This document shows positions 1 to 9,924 of a stretch of 58,076 nucleotides of DNA, one piece after another. The stretch spans positions 1 to 58,076 of the forward strand of contig JAFGXF010000012.1 of NCBI GenBank assembly GCA_016936755.1, read 5' to 3'. Each line of letters starts with the position of its first letter. The first letter of the stretch is position 1. This DNA comes from Anaerolineaceae bacterium. Its GTDB lineage: Bacteria > Chloroflexota > Anaerolineae > Anaerolineales > Anaerolineaceae. Under the pieces are notes generated by a model. It was given only the letters and a program-made list of their open reading frames with translations, was not told the DNA's origin and searched no databases. Position numbers and translations under genes: made by a program.

Positions 1-1
1 G

Positions 2-37
2 GGGTTTTGGCATACCTTAAAGGTGATACCAAAACCC
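2..37 (-). terminator. Hairpin downstream of clpC
   Basis: The arms GGGTTTTGG (2-10) and CCAAAACCC (29-37) are perfect complements, with extra partial pairing inside. The hairpin lies about 30 bases past the clpC stop codon on the minus strand, where a terminator is expected. A T-run cannot be checked because the window ends here. Confidence 0.6.
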
Positions 38-66
38 TATATATATATTTAATACTCGCTTGATCA

Positions 67-2544
67 CTATGCCTTTACGTCGACAGAGGAGGTCTTTTCC
101 TTCTTTACCATTTCCTGTTTCTGGAATACAACTTTATCACTCGTATCCATATCCACCAGAATCATGTCGCCTTCAATATATTCACCCGACAGCATTTTCA
201 CACTTAACGGGCTTTCCACATGTTTTTGCAGAGTTCTTCGTAACGGACGGGCACCGAAATCTGCATCATGGCCGACATTTGCCAGCCATTCTTTGGCTTT
301 CTCGGTCAATTTCACCTTCAAGCCATGCTCAGCCAGGCGATCTTCGACCTCTTTCATCTGAAGTTCCACAATTTTATGCATATCCTCCATGGTCAGTGGT
401 GAGAACATGATGATCTCATCGATGCGGTTCAGAAATTCAGGTCGGAATGCCTCTTTTAAGGCTTTTTCAATCTTTGAATGGGATTCTTTTTCTTCATCCG
501 AATCGGTCTTCTGTATGAAACCCAGGCTGCCGCCCCGCCGCACAAATTCCGTACCCAGGTTCGAGGTCATGATCAGGACTGTGTTGCGAAAATCGACCGT
601 TCGCCCTTGCCCATCGGTCAGTCGACCATCATCCAGGATCTGCAACAATGCATTCCACACGTCCGGATGGGCTTTTTCGATCTCATCGAACAGGATGACA
701 CGGTATGGGCGTCGACGTACTGATTCAGTCAACTGACCACCTTCCTCATAACCGATATATCCTGGTGGAGCTCCGAACAGACGCGAAACAGTATGCTGCT
801 CGTGGTATTCACTCATGTCAATGCGCACCAGTGCCTCAATGTCATCGAACATGAACTCGGCCAATGCCTGCGCCAGGTAAGTTTTACCAACCCCTGAGGG
901 TCCGATAAAGATAAACGAGCCAATCGGACGACGCGGGTCTTTCAGCCCTGAGCGTGCCCTGCGGATGGCATCCGAAATGGCGTGGATAGCCTCTGCCTGA
1001 CCGACAACCTTTTCATGCAAACGATCTTCCATGTGCAATAATTTCTCAGATTCAGTCACCATCATCTGGGTAACCGGGATGCCTGTCCACTGGGCGACCA
1101 CATCCGCAATATCATTGACATCAACAATCTCATCCAATTTATGTTCGTCTTCCCACTTGTCACGTTTTTCCTTGAACTCAGATTCCAGCCTGAGACGCTC
1201 CGCCTTTTTCTTGGCAGCCCGCTCATAATCTCTTTCGATGCCAGCCTGTTCCTCCTCGGCCGTCATCCGGTCAAGTTCGGTCTTTAATTCCTTCAAATCA
1301 TCCGGCATGGAATATAAGGCAACTCTAAGTTTGGCCGCCGCCTCATCCATTAAATCAATGGCTTTATCGGGCAGATGGCGGTCGGTGACATAACGCGTCG
1401 ACAGGCGGGCAGCTTGCACCAGGGCTTCATCAGAGAAGGTTACCTTGTGGTGAGCTTCGTAGCGATCGCGGATTCCATACAACATCTGAATGGTTTCTTC
1501 GATCGAGGGCTCATCCACAAAAACCGGTGCAAAACGCCGTTCCAGTGCCGCGTCTTTTTCGATATGCTTGTGATATTCATCCAACGTGGTGGCTCCCACA
1601 CATTGCAACTCACCACGTGCCAAAGCAGGCTTTAGCATGTTGGATGCATCCATGGCACCTTGCGCAGCACCCGCCCCAACCACCGTGTGTAATTCGTCAA
1701 TAAACAGGATGATCTCACCCACCGCGCGCTGGACTTCCTCAATGGCTGCCTTTAGGCGCTCCTCGAATTCTCCACGGAAACGCGAACCGGCGATCATACC
1801 ACCCAGGTCAAGTGCAACGACCTTCTTTCCCATCAGAATCTCAGGCACGTCATTTTCAGCGATCTTTTGCGCCAAGCCCTCCACAATAGCCGTCTTTCCG
1901 ACTCCCGCTTCCCCGATCAACACGGGATTGTTCTTTGTGCGGCGTGAGAGGATCTGCATGACTCGCAGGATCTCGTTGTCACGGCCAATTACCGGATCCA
2001 GTTTTCCTTCGCGGGCCAGTTGGGTCAGATCGCGTGAATACTTCTCCAGAGTCCTGAAACGGGTTTCGGCTTGTGGATCAGTCACCCGTTGCCCACCACG
2101 CATTTGTTGCACAGCTTCAAAGACACGGTCGCGGGTCAATCCAGCACCCTCCAGCAACCTTGCGGCCGGGGTGTTGCGTTCACTCAGGATTGCCAGGAAT
2201 ATATGCTCGGTGGATATATATTCATCTTTCAACTTGTTCGCTTCTTCATTCGCCAGATCAATAATTCGTTTTACACGTGGCGTAATGAAGATCTGGCCGG
2301 CTCCACTGCCAAAAATATTGGCTTTGGGGCTGGTCCTTAATATGAAATCAAGCCTTTCGGTCAAGCCACTGGCTTCAACTTTCAAGTATTCAAGCAATTG
2401 CGGAATAGCGCCCTGTGGTTGTTCGATCAACGACAGCAGGATATGCTCGGTATCAATTTGATTATGTCCATAGCGCTGGATGATCTCGGCTGCCCGCTGG
2501 GCGGCTTCCTGTGCTCTCTCTGTAAATCGGTCGAATCTCATCAT
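67..2544 (-). CDS. clpC: ClpC-type AAA+ ATPase, Clp protease regulatory subunit
   Basis: Unfolds substrate proteins and feeds them to the ClpP peptidase in the cytosol. The 825-residue protein has the full class I Clp layout: a double Clp_N repeat (about 1-145), AAA-1 with Walker A GEAGVGKT at 211-218, a middle coiled region of ClpC size (about 410-450), AAA-2 with Walker A GPSGVGKT, and a C-terminal D2-small domain. The middle region is much shorter than in ClpB, which favours ClpC. The start could be either of two adjacent ATG codons (2544 or 2541); neither has a clear Shine-Dalgarno. No mcsA, mcsB or ctsR lies beside it. The neighbour at 2704-3192 is a shortened copy of its N-terminal domain. 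Confidence 0.93.
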   Translation of the reverse strand: MMRFDRFTERAQEAAQRAAEIIQRYGHNQIDTEHILLSLIEQPQGAIPQLLEYLKVEASGLTERLDFILRTSPKANIFGSGAGQIFITPRVKRIIDLANEEANKLKDEYISTEHIFLAILSERNTPAARLLEGAGLTRDRVFEAVQQMRGGQRVTDPQAETRFRTLEKYSRDLTQLAREGKLDPVIGRDNEILRVMQILSRRTKNNPVLIGEAGVGKTAIVEGLAQKIAENDVPEILMGKKVVALDLGGMIAGSRFRGEFEERLKAAIEEVQRAVGEIILFIDELHTVVGAGAAQGAMDASNMLKPALARGELQCVGATTLDEYHKHIEKDAALERRFAPVFVDEPSIEETIQMLYGIRDRYEAHHKVTFSDEALVQAARLSTRYVTDRHLPDKAIDLMDEAAAKLRVALYSMPDDLKELKTELDRMTAEEEQAGIERDYERAAKKKAERLRLESEFKEKRDKWEDEHKLDEIVDVNDIADVVAQWTGIPVTQMMVTESEKLLHMEDRLHEKVVGQAEAIHAISDAIRRARSGLKDPRRPIGSFIFIGPSGVGKTYLAQALAEFMFDDIEALVRIDMSEYHEQHTVSRLFGAPPGYIGYEEGGQLTESVRRRPYRVILFDEIEKAHPDVWNALLQILDDGRLTDGQGRTVDFRNTVLIMTSNLGTEFVRRGGSLGFIQKTDSDEEKESHSKIEKALKEAFRPEFLNRIDEIIMFSPLTMEDMHKIVELQMKEVEDRLAEHGLKVKLTEKAKEWLANVGHDADFGARPLRRTLQKHVESPLSVKMLSGEYIEGDMILVDMDTSDKVVFQKQEMVKKEKTSSVDVKA

Positions 2545-2582
2545 TTGAGTATTGTCCTTATGCAGACTTTGTCTGCCTGGAG

Positions 2583-2588
2583 ATTATA
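2583..2588 (-). promoter_or_regulatory. Putative -10 box for clpC
   Basis: On the minus strand this reads TATAAT within GTTATAATCT, about 40 bases before the clpC start. No convincing -35 hexamer is seen 16-18 bases upstream and no CIRCE or CtsR-type operator is evident, so the call rests on the -10 alone. Confidence 0.4.
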
Positions 2589-2703
2589 ACATCCGGTTTA
2601 TTAACGATGCAGAAGGGGTCTGTTAGATATGCGTAAGAAAGCCCGTTTTCGAGCATACATCCACCTTAATCGAGGGACTCACAAACTGAATCACCTCAGT
2701 TGA

Positions 2704-3192
2704 TTAACCATCCAAATCATCATACTGTTCCAGGACTTTCCTATTACGTAATGTCTTCTGGATGAAAAAAACAGTATCGTGGGTCAACCCGTAATCATCC
2801 AATATTTGGATGGCTGGCGTCCCGCTTTCACTCAGTATCGCCAAAAAAAGATGCGGGCTTGAAATGGTCTCATCCTGAAGTATTTCTGCCTCTTTTTCTG
2901 CTTGTTCGAGGACTAACCTGGCGCGCGGGGTGATGCTGAATTGATCAATGGTTCCACCCGGGATGCCGGTTTTGGGGCTGGATTTCAAGTTGAAAATGAC
3001 CCGATCCATCATATTGCTGGCATCAACATTAAGTATCACAAGCAGTGCCGGGATTCCACTTTTCGGTTGATCGATCAGTGCTGCAAGCAGGTGTTCTGTA
3101 TCAATCTGGTTATGACCGTAACGCCGTGTAATACCCGCCGCATGCTGAATGGCATCTTTTGCGCGGAACGATAATCGATCATAACGGATCAT
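2704..3192 (-). CDS. Stand-alone Clp N-terminal (double Clp_N) domain protein
   Basis: The 162 residues align end to end with the first ~150 residues of the ClpC next door, for example [11 protein letters not shown] is identical in both and a similar IT-PRAR/IT-PRVK region follows. No AAA module is present, so it cannot be an unfoldase by itself. Known lone Clp_N proteins such as ClpS-like adaptors or ClpC N-domain paralogues bind substrates or arginine-phosphate marks; whether this one does is inference. It probably arose by partial duplication of clpC. An AAGG ribosome site precedes the ATG at a long distance. It lies 159 bases upstream of clpC, which seems to have its own promoter. Confidence 0.85.
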   Translation of the reverse strand: MIRYDRLSFRAKDAIQHAAGITRRYGHNQIDTEHLLAALIDQPKSGIPALLVILNVDASNMMDRVIFNLKSSPKTGIPGGTIDQFSITPRARLVLEQAEKEAEILQDETISSPHLFLAILSESGTPAIQILDDYGLTHDTVFFIQKTLRNRKVLEQYDDLDG

Positions 3193-3373
3193 GTATCATC
3201 AACCTTCCACAGGCACCAAACATCATGCACCTCACCCCGGATGGCAAAAATCCGGTAAGTGACATGCATTAAGGAACGAAACACATCAACAAAGAGATGC
3301 AAGTGTTAAACCAATCCGATGGAATCCACTCACTGCGATTTTCTGTCAACCAATCAGGGTAAAATATTTACCT

Positions 3374-4339
3374 ATGGTCTCTCCATCGATCAATTCACCG
3401 AACTTGCGTCCCATTGATATCCGTAAGGATTTATCTGCCATCGCCGACCTGATCGAATTGTGTTTTCGAGATCACCTGGATGCTGATGGGCAAATTTATC
3501 TGGAACAAATGCGGCGGGCAGCCGATAATGCCCACTACTTTACCTGGGCCATGAACAGAAAATTACAAATGCCGGTCAGTGGTTATGTATGGGAAGATTG
3601 TGGGCAGATCACCGGTAATGTCAGTCTGATGCCGGTAAACAAGGATGGGTCCCGTGTATTTATGATCGCCAATGTAGCGGTACACCCAGATTATCGCCAC
3701 CTGGGTATTGGTCGCGCGTTGACTGAAAAAGCGTTGGCATACAGCCAACAGCAAGGCAGCCAGTCAGCCTGGCTGCAAGTTCGTGATGACAATCTGGAGG
3801 CCACCCATATATATTCCAGTCTTGGTTTCGTCGAGCGCACCCGTCGCAGTACATGGATTGTTGATCCAGCCGGGTATTCCCCCCCAACACTGAACACCTC
3901 TGGTTTTCGTATTGGCCGGCGAAGAAAGTCTGACTGGCCACAGCACACATCCTGGCTGGATGTCATTTATCCATCAGATATTCGCTGGAATCTGCCCATG
4001 AATCAAAAGCTCTTCAAACCGGGTTTTAAACAGGCCGTCTGGCGTTTCTTAAATGATTTTAACATCCATCACTGGGTCGCACGGCTGGAACAACACCCGG
4101 TTGGCGTCGTTAGCTGGACATCTTCACACCTGGCTGAAGATTACCTTTGGCTGGCGACCGCCCCTGAGAATGAGCCGCAAGTGATCACGTACCTGCTGCC
4201 ACAGGTTATTAAATCCAGAATCACCCGGCGTCCGATGTCATTGAATTACCCGGCAGGAAAAGCAGACGTTGCCTTTATAAAAGCAGGCTTTGTGAAACAA
4301 AATACCCTGATCTGGATGGAAAAAAAACTCCCTCCTTGA
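3374..4339 (+). CDS. Tandem GNAT-fold N-acetyltransferase
   Basis: A 321-residue protein with an N-terminal GNAT domain that shows the acetyl-CoA binding motif A, ANVAVHPDYRHLGIGRAL (about 97-115), followed by the typical NLEATHIYSSLGF motif B. The second half (about 170-321) looks like a degenerate GNAT repeat, ending with the usual IKAGFVKQNTLIWMEK strand pair. The substrate cannot be told. No strong ribosome binding site precedes the ATG. The gene stands alone on the plus strand, converging on the minus strand operon at 4360-6687 which contains another protein of the same size and build. Confidence 0.8.
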   Translation: MVSPSINSPNLRPIDIRKDLSAIADLIELCFRDHLDADGQIYLEQMRRAADNAHYFTWAMNRKLQMPVSGYVWEDCGQITGNVSLMPVNKDGSRVFMIANVAVHPDYRHLGIGRALTEKALAYSQQQGSQSAWLQVRDDNLEATHIYSSLGFVERTRRSTWIVDPAGYSPPTLNTSGFRIGRRRKSDWPQHTSWLDVIYPSDIRWNLPMNQKLFKPGFKQAVWRFLNDFNIHHWVARLEQHPVGVVSWTSSHLAEDYLWLATAPENEPQVITYLLPQVIKSRITRRPMSLNYPAGKADVAFIKAGFVKQNTLIWMEKKLPP

Positions 4340-4359
4340 TCAGTATTTGATCTACACGA

Positions 4360-4545
4360 TCAGCTTTTTACCAACTCGCGGACAAAGCTGATGAATTCCT
4401 TCCATTCTTCTTCAAAAAAATTAATGGTTACATTGTTAATCATCAGATTATAGGTGGTTTCGCCATCTGGCTCTTCTGCTTTCCAGGCCGCGCAGAGGTC
4501 GGTTTCAGCAATCGTTTCTATCTTTACATCATTTGTTTCTGTCAT
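4360..4545 (-). CDS. Small acidic hypothetical protein
   Basis: A 61-residue product from an ATG with an AGGAG box five bases upstream; an upstream in-frame extension to 4605 would lie inside the preceding gene and is not needed. The sequence is acidic with alternating hydrophobic strands (YNLMINNVTINFF) and a C-terminal amphipathic helix. It starts 12 bases after the stop of the GNAT gene, so the two are probably co-transcribed. I do not recognise the family. Confidence 0.65.
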   Translation of the reverse strand: MTETNDVKIETIAETDLCAAWKAEEPDGETTYNLMINNVTINFFEEEWKEFISFVRELVKS

Positions 4546-4556
4546 GATTACTCCTA

Positions 4557-5450
4557 TCATTTTTTGGGCGCGTACTTTTCGTATATATACAAACTGTTCT
4601 CCCAATTACGTTTAAAACCAGCCCGTTTCAGCGGTTCGAAGGCCTGAGGAATAAGGGGGGCAACCCAGCGTGCATATTTATAACCCAACCTGGCCGCAAG
4701 TGCACGGTAATCTTTTAACAACTCGGGGAGATCCTCCATGGAACAACCGGCATATTGAAGCAATGGGCAGCTTATTTCATCGGTATCATCATCAATGGTC
4801 ATGATCAGTCCACGCTTTTTTTGCCACCACCACAGCCTTTTTTCCGAAATTGCATGGCGGAATATGCTTTTATCAATGGCGGCCCATTCCCAGCTCAGAT
4901 CGATCAGCCCCAACATTAACAAGTTGCTGTCTGCATCACAGGCAAAATCACACGCATAAGCCAATTCTTCAGGTTTAACATTTCTAAACCGGTTTTCATC
5001 CTTTGGCATCGCCCGAGCCGTAAAACTGGAAAGGTCGAGTATCTTGCGAAAACCGGTCCGTTCTGCCAGATGATGAATCGACATATTGGTGGACAGTGTT
5101 GACAGCCGGATGACACCGCTGCCGATTCGCTCCCATTGATCGAGAATGTAATGGTGGAGCCGGCTGGCCACACCCAGATGCTGATGGACCGGGTCCACCC
5201 GTAACCCCATGATCCACCATTGACCTGGCGCCAGGTGGGACAATTTCACCAAACCAATGGCATGCCCGTGATACTCGGCAACTCCGCAAGCACCATATAA
5301 ATCAGCCAGCCAATCCTTCCAGACACCCGGGATGTAATCTTCCCCATCCCAGATCTGGCTGGTAAATCGCAGGATATCTTCGCTGTCCAGCGGTAACGCC
5401 GGGCGGCAAACAACCACATCCAGTTTATCCTTAAGTTCATCCGGTTTCAT
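4557..5450 (-). CDS. GNAT-family acetyltransferase, two-domain
   Basis: The first half carries the acetyl-CoA motif MGLRVDPVHQHLGVASRLH followed by a motif with HHLAERTGF, both diagnostic of GNAT enzymes. The second half has the length of another, degenerate GNAT lobe and ends with PLKRAGFKRNWENSLYIYEK. The ATG at 5450 is favoured because GGAGG lies six bases upstream; the ATG at 5453 is possible. The gene overlaps the end of the upstream transporter gene by 14 bases, indicating translational coupling. It resembles the double-GNAT protein at 3374-4339 in size. Substrate unknown. Confidence 0.78.
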   Translation of the reverse strand: MKPDELKDKLDVVVCRPALPLDSEDILRFTSQIWDGEDYIPGVWKDWLADLYGACGVAEYHGHAIGLVKLSHLAPGQWWIMGLRVDPVHQHLGVASRLHHYILDQWERIGSGVIRLSTLSTNMSIHHLAERTGFRKILDLSSFTARAMPKDENRFRNVKPEELAYACDFACDADSNLLMLGLIDLSWEWAAIDKSIFRHAISEKRLWWWQKKRGLIMTIDDDTDEISCPLLQYAGCSMEDLPELLKDYRALAARLGYKYARWVAPLIPQAFEPLKRAGFKRNWENSLYIYEKYAPKK

Positions 5451-6687
5451 CATCCACCTCCACCGGTTTTTTTGCCGGTCGTGCTGCCAACCCGGAGCGT
5501 AGTGTTTTCCAGGCACTCAGCAGCCCAGTAATCAGCTGAGGTGACCTGGGCGGTGGCAGTTGCTGATCATAATTCGCCCAAGGGTCACGATCAAACATCT
5601 TGTTCATAACATACTGAGATATTAACTTCAGCGTAGCCAGAACTGGTGCCGCCAGGATGACACCCACCACACCCAGTAAATCAATCGCAATCAAGGCTGT
5701 GATCAGAACACCTGCCGGGTGGATCTTCAGGGTCTGGGCAAATATTCGCGGCGAAACCAGGTAATCAAATACATTGTCCACAAGTAATGCAACAACCACA
5801 ACAATGATTGCGTAAGTGAATGGGTCAAGACCATAAGGTGTCGGCACCTGGAAATAAGCAACCAGCCCATAAGTGGTCCAGGCAATGAAAGGCCCCACCC
5901 AAGGCAGGAATTTAGCAAAACCCGCCAAAAGCGCCAACCAGATTGGGAAACGCAATCCCATCACTGCCAGGATGACCATATACAACAGCACAGTAATGAT
6001 CACGATAATCGCCTGCCCGCGCAAGAAGGCATTCCAAATACGGCTCAATTCACGCCCGAGGCGTCGCATATCTTGCTCATAATTGGGGATCTCAAAATGC
6101 AACAACCGCCCATGGATGCCGCCTGTTTCGACCAGCATGAAATATGAGATCAAAATAATGAAGAACAACCAACCAATGCTGCTGGCAGCCCCACCAGCCA
6201 CGACCCCCACGAAATTACCAATCCTGCCCATATAAGGTTCAACGATCGACAGTATCTCCTGGCTGAGAGAGGAATAATCCATGCCCGAGAGGTCGATGTG
6301 GATAAAACCGATACTTAAACCGGTCTTCGCAAAGTCACTCAGTATTTTCGGCAGATTAATGAAAGTCCGTTGCAAAAAAGCATACAAACTTTGGAGTTGG
6401 TCAACCAGCACAAATCCACCCCAGGTTAATAATCCCAAGATCACCAGAATAAACAACAGGTAGATCAGCGTGACTGACAGACGCCAGGGGATTTTAAGCG
6501 AACGTGTCAGGAAGCGGGCCATGGGGTAAAAAAGATAAGCCAGGATCAAGGCCAGAAGCAACGGTGCAATCAGGTTTTGGAAATGGATTGCCAGGAAGGC
6601 GATGATTGCGACCAGCGTAATACCCACCACCAGTCTTGTGGTCCAATTCCATCTGGGTGAGTACGATCGAGTATTCTTCTTCGCCAT
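5437..6687 (-). CDS. AI-2E family (PerM/TqsA-like) membrane transporter
   Basis: A 416-residue integral membrane protein with the AI-2E exporter family pattern: two N-terminal transmembrane helices (LVVGITLVAIIAFLAIHF and the next), a soluble helical stretch, and a C-terminal block of five or more helices containing the conserved LLAGFAKFLPWVGPFIAWT and PAPVLATLK-like segments. Family members have been linked to autoinducer-2 export, Na+(Li+)/H+ antiport or permease functions, so the substrate is open. A GAGG box precedes the ATG by four bases. It heads a three-gene operon with the GNAT and the small acidic protein. Confidence 0.85.
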   Translation of the reverse strand: MAKKNTRSYSPRWNWTTRLVVGITLVAIIAFLAIHFQNLIAPLLLALILAYLFYPMARFLTRSLKIPWRLSVTLIYLLFILVILGLLTWGGFVLVDQLQSLYAFLQRTFINLPKILSDFAKTGLSIGFIHIDLSGMDYSSLSQEILSIVEPYMGRIGNFVGVVAGGAASSIGWLFFIILISYFMLVETGGIHGRLLHFEIPNYEQDMRRLGRELSRIWNAFLRGQAIIVIITVLLYMVILAVMGLRFPIWLALLAGFAKFLPWVGPFIAWTTYGLVAYFQVPTPYGLDPFTYAIIVVVVALLVDNVFDYLVSPRIFAQTLKIHPAGVLITALIAIDLLGVVGVILAAPVLATLKLISQYVMNKMFDRDPWANYDQQLPPPRSPQLITGLLSAWKTLRSGLAARPAKKPVEVDDETG

Positions 6688-6735
6688 GCTTCCTCTGGGA
6701 TTGATTTTAATCGATTAATACACGGGTTAATCAAA

Positions 6736-6763
6736 CACTGGCCAGGAAAAATCCTGGCCAGTG
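6736..6763 (-). terminator. Perfect hairpin terminator after the FHA gene
   Basis: A perfect 12-bp stem, CACTGGCCAGGA and its complement, closes on a four-base loop. On the minus strand it is followed by TTTGATT, a weak T-tract. It lies between the FHA gene stop (6795) and the AI-2E gene start (6687), so it separates the two transcripts. Confidence 0.75.
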
Positions 6764-6794
6764 GGAAGGGCATATTACCCAATACTTTCAGTGA

Positions 6795-7367
6795 TCATGG
6801 GCAGCCAAGAATGCCATTGATCAGCGGGATACTGCACCACATATTCAGATAGTCAATCATCAACGGCAGAGCAACACACAAGCATAAAACTGCCAGAACA
6901 ATTACCAGCACGATCAACCAGGTTGGGAATTTTTTCTTTGTTACGACCGGTGCGGCAGACTGGCGCACTGATACTTCTGGCCTGGCAGGTGCAGGCGTAA
7001 CCTGACCTGATTCTGGTGTCGGTTTGCGAACCGTACGCTGACCAACCACAGTAGCTTCCTTGTCATCGGCAACGCTTTCGAAGACCAGGGCAACATGTTC
7101 ACCCAGTGATATCACTTCACCCACACGCATAACATGACGGCTGGTCAGGCGCTCTCCATTCACTGCAGTACCATTGGTTGAACCGAGATCCTCCAGGATA
7201 TATCCACCGGCCTGAATTGCCAAGCGAGAATGACGCCTAGATATCTCTGCATCGTTGATCACGATATCATTGCCAACATCTCGGCCGATAAATAATTCAT
7301 CCGCCTGAAGCGGGAATACCTTTCCCGGGGTTGGTCCTGAGCGCATTACCAGTTGAAAACCAGTCAT
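6795..7367 (-). CDS. FHA domain protein with C-terminal membrane anchor
   Basis: The 190-residue protein begins with a forkhead-associated domain, a phosphothreonine-binding module: FIGRD at the first strand, then SRRHSRL, and GSTNGTAVNG, the residues that contact phosphopeptides. A Pro/Val-rich linker (about 100-145) leads to one transmembrane helix (FPTWLIVLVIVLAVLCLCVA), putting the FHA domain in the cytosol as a membrane-tethered reader. The ATG at 7367 is chosen because GGAGG lies five bases upstream; a GTG at 7379 would overlap that box. No Ser/Thr kinase or phosphatase is adjacent, so the partner must lie elsewhere. Confidence 0.88.
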   Translation of the reverse strand: MTGFQLVMRSGPTPGKVFPLQADELFIGRDVGNDIVINDAEISRRHSRLAIQAGGYILEDLGSTNGTAVNGERLTSRHVMRVGEVISLGEHVALVFESVADDKEATVVGQRTVRKPTPESGQVTPAPARPEVSVRQSAAPVVTKKKFPTWLIVLVIVLAVLCLCVALPLMIDYLNMWCSIPLINGILGCP

Positions 7368-7447
7368 GTCATCCTCCACTATGTCTTTTTGCGGTATAGC
7401 TGAAGTTTAATGACATTTCGCCGGTCTGTCAATCAGTTCCATCTCAT

Positions 7448-7479
7448 TAAAAAGAAACCCCTCCTGAGGTCCAGGAGGG
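7448..7479 (-). terminator. Rho-independent terminator of pnp
   Basis: On the minus strand a CCCTCCTG / CAGGAGGG stem with a five-base loop is followed by GTTTCTTTTT, a classical T-tract. It begins 17 bases after the pnp stop codon. Confidence 0.9.
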
Positions 7480-7495
7480 ATCTTATGGCAGGGAA

Positions 7496-9730
7496 CTAAC
7501 GTCGATTATAACCCCCACTACCGCCGCGCCTGTCACCATTTCTGCGATCGCGTGAGCCTTGACTGCTTCGTCCGCCGGACCTGCTGCCGCCGTTGCGGCT
7601 CTTACCACCGTGGTCATGTTCCTGAGCTTCCTCAATCGTCCAGCCCTCCAACACTGCCTGACGTGATAGACGGATCTTTCCGTTCTCATCGATGCCAGTC
7701 ACCATAACCGACACCTCATCACCCATGCGAACCACATCCTCAACCTTTTCGACCCGCTCACTATCCAACTGTGAGATATGCACCATACCATCTGTGCCCG
7801 GAATGATCTCAATAAAAGCACCAAAGTCCGTGATACGCACCACCTTGCCAGTGTAGATATGACCGAGTTGAGGGCTCTCGGTCATCGCTTCTATTCGATC
7901 CCGCGCAAGCTCGTAACCGATGCCATTGGTGGCAGCGATAAAGACGGATCCGTCGTCACCAATATCGATCTTTGTTCCAGTTTCTTCCTGCAAGGCGCGA
8001 ATGTTCTTGCCGCCAGGTCCAATCACTGCACCGATCTTGTCAACCGGGATCTTGATGATCGTGATACGCGGGGCATGTGGCTTCAATTCTGCATTTGGTA
8101 CCGGAATAACCTCGATGATCTTGTCAAGAATAAAGGCTCGGGCTGCGCGTGCTTTATCAAGCGCTTCAGACATGATCTGTGCGGTAATGCCCTGGATTTT
8201 GATATCCATTTGCAATGCAGTGATGCCCTTGGGAGTACCTGCCACCTTAAAATCCATATCACCCAGATGATCCTCGGCACCCTGAATGTCAGTCAGGACA
8301 ACATATTCCTCACCTTCCATAACCAAACCCATGGCCACACCAGTGACTGGTGCGCTGATCGGCACACCGGTATCCATTAATGCCAGGGTTGAGCCACAGA
8401 CGGATGCCATAGAAGAGGAGCCGTTGGAAGACAAGACTTCAGAAACCAGGCGCAAGGTATATGGGAATTCATCCGCCGGAGGTATGACTGGAACCAGCGC
8501 CCGCTCGGCCAGTGCTCCGTGACCTATTTCCCGACGCGATGAACCCCTTAATGGTTTCACCTCACCCGTACAATATGGCGGGAAATTGTAATGGTGAATA
8601 TAACGCTTTTCATCAATCGGAGTGAGGTTATCCAACTCCTGGGCTTCCTTGGGAGTTCCAAGGGTGGCCAGAGTCAGGACTTGTGTTTCCCCACGGGTGA
8701 ACAAGCCTGAACCATGAGCTCTCGGGCTGATACCCACTTCGCACCAGATTGGGCGAACCTCATCCAGGGCACGACCATCCGGACGCAAGCCTTCCTTGAT
8801 GATACGCGAACGGACGATATCTTTGAGGGCTTCATCGAAAGCGGTTTTGACCGGAGAAACAAGTGTTTCATCATCACCGGCAACCTCAGCGATTGTTTTC
8901 TCTTCCAGATCATTAATGGCCTGGTTGAATTGGGCTTTATCATGCTGGATTTCCAGCGCACGGGTGATGTCGCCCGTTACCATATCCTTAACGCGTTTCG
9001 CCAGGTCTTCATCCAGGGTAAAAAGCGGTACTTCAACCTTGGGTTTTCCGATCTCGCTGGTCATCTTCTCCTGCAGATCAATCAGTGGTTGCAATGATTG
9101 ATGCCCAAATTCAAGTGCTTTAACCATCACATCCTCGCCGATCTCGGTCGCGGCACATTCAACCATCAATAAGGCCTGACGCGTACCGGCCAGGCGTAAA
9201 TCAAGATCGGAACGTTCAAGCTCATCAAAAGTCGGATTGATAATGAATTTCTCATCCACGCGCCCGACACGCAAGGCTGCTACCGGTCCACCCCAGGGAA
9301 TATCCGAGATCATCAATGCAGCCGAGGCGGCATTGATCGCCAGGATATCAAGCGGATTGTCAGGGTCAGCTGACAATGAGAATAAAACAACCTGCACCTC
9401 GTTACGCATGTCCTTGTTGAACAATGGGCGCAGGGGGCGGTCGGTCAGTCGTGCAGTCAGGATGGCACTGTCTGATGGGCGTCCTTCCTTGCGGAAAAAT
9501 GATCCCGGGATGCGCCCACCTGCATACATGCGTTCTTCATACTCAATGGTGAGCGGGAAAAAATCCTGTCCTTCACGGGGTGTCTTGCCCATGGTGGCTG
9601 CAGCGAAAACGATGGATTCGCCCAGCTGGACAGTTACCGATCCGCCAGCTTGTGCAGCCAGTTTACCGGTTTCAATAGTGATCGGCCTGCCGCCGATCGT
9701 GGCAGTATATTGCTTCGATTCAGGTTTCAT
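7496..9730 (-). CDS. pnp: Polyribonucleotide nucleotidyltransferase (PNPase)
   Basis: Phosphorolytic 3'-5' exoribonuclease of mRNA decay. The 744-residue protein shows two RNase PH cores separated by a helical domain, then a KH domain with the GxxG loop (IGPGGKNIRALQ) and an S1 domain (GKVVRITDFGAFIEI). The tail is rich in Arg, Gly and Ser, typical for an RNA or RNase E docking extension. The start at 9730 has GAGGG five bases upstream; an in-frame ATG at 9742 overlaps that box. It follows rpsO by 194 bases, the conserved rpsO-pnp order. The leader carries a hairpin at 9839-9859, a plausible site for autoregulation by PNPase as known in enterobacteria. Confidence 0.97.
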   Translation of the reverse strand: MKPESKQYTATIGGRPITIETGKLAAQAGGSVTVQLGESIVFAAATMGKTPREGQDFFPLTIEYEERMYAGGRIPGSFFRKEGRPSDSAILTARLTDRPLRPLFNKDMRNEVQVVLFSLSADPDNPLDILAINAASAALMISDIPWGGPVAALRVGRVDEKFIINPTFDELERSDLDLRLAGTRQALLMVECAATEIGEDVMVKALEFGHQSLQPLIDLQEKMTSEIGKPKVEVPLFTLDEDLAKRVKDMVTGDITRALEIQHDKAQFNQAINDLEEKTIAEVAGDDETLVSPVKTAFDEALKDIVRSRIIKEGLRPDGRALDEVRPIWCEVGISPRAHGSGLFTRGETQVLTLATLGTPKEAQELDNLTPIDEKRYIHHYNFPPYCTGEVKPLRGSSRREIGHGALAERALVPVIPPADEFPYTLRLVSEVLSSNGSSSMASVCGSTLALMDTGVPISAPVTGVAMGLVMEGEEYVVLTDIQGAEDHLGDMDFKVAGTPKGITALQMDIKIQGITAQIMSEALDKARAARAFILDKIIEVIPVPNAELKPHAPRITIIKIPVDKIGAVIGPGGKNIRALQEETGTKIDIGDDGSVFIAATNGIGYELARDRIEAMTESPQLGHIYTGKVVRITDFGAFIEIIPGTDGMVHISQLDSERVEKVEDVVRMGDEVSVMVTGIDENGKIRLSRQAVLEGWTIEEAQEHDHGGKSRNGGSRSGGRSSQGSRDRRNGDRRGGSGGYNRR

Positions 9731-9838
9731 ATGATCCCTCATTCAAACTACCCACCCGGTCAGGGACTGAAATTCGATGGAGACTAATAAAAGTCTTCAT
9801 CATAGTTCAATTCCCAACCCGGTGGTTGATAATTCAAG

Positions 9839-9859
9839 CTCTCGACGGTGTTTCGAGAG
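9839..9859 (-). promoter_or_regulatory. Hairpin in the pnp leader
   Basis: The arms CTCTCGA and TCGAGAG form a perfect 7-bp stem with a seven-base loop, 109 bases before the pnp start. There is no T-run, so it is more likely an RNA processing or control structure than a terminator. Confidence 0.45.
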
Positions 9860-9881
9860 ATTTACACGATTGTAAACGATG

Positions 9882-9911
9882 ATGGGCAGGTAATTGATAT
9901 CTCCTGCCCAT
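9882..9911 (-). terminator. Hairpin after rpsO
   Basis: The arms ATGGGCAGG and CCTGCCCAT pair perfectly around a twelve-base loop, 13 bases beyond the rpsO stop on the minus strand. The following bases are not T-rich, so it may attenuate or be a processing site between rpsO and pnp instead of a full stop. Confidence 0.6.
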
Positions 9912-9924
9912 GTGGTTTGTCTTT

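Noticed and set aside
1586-2461. Long plus strand reading frame (291 codons) antisense to clpC
   Set aside because: It lies entirely inside a well-supported clpC on the other strand, has low complexity (Ser/Arg-rich) composition and no recognisable domain or ribosome site.
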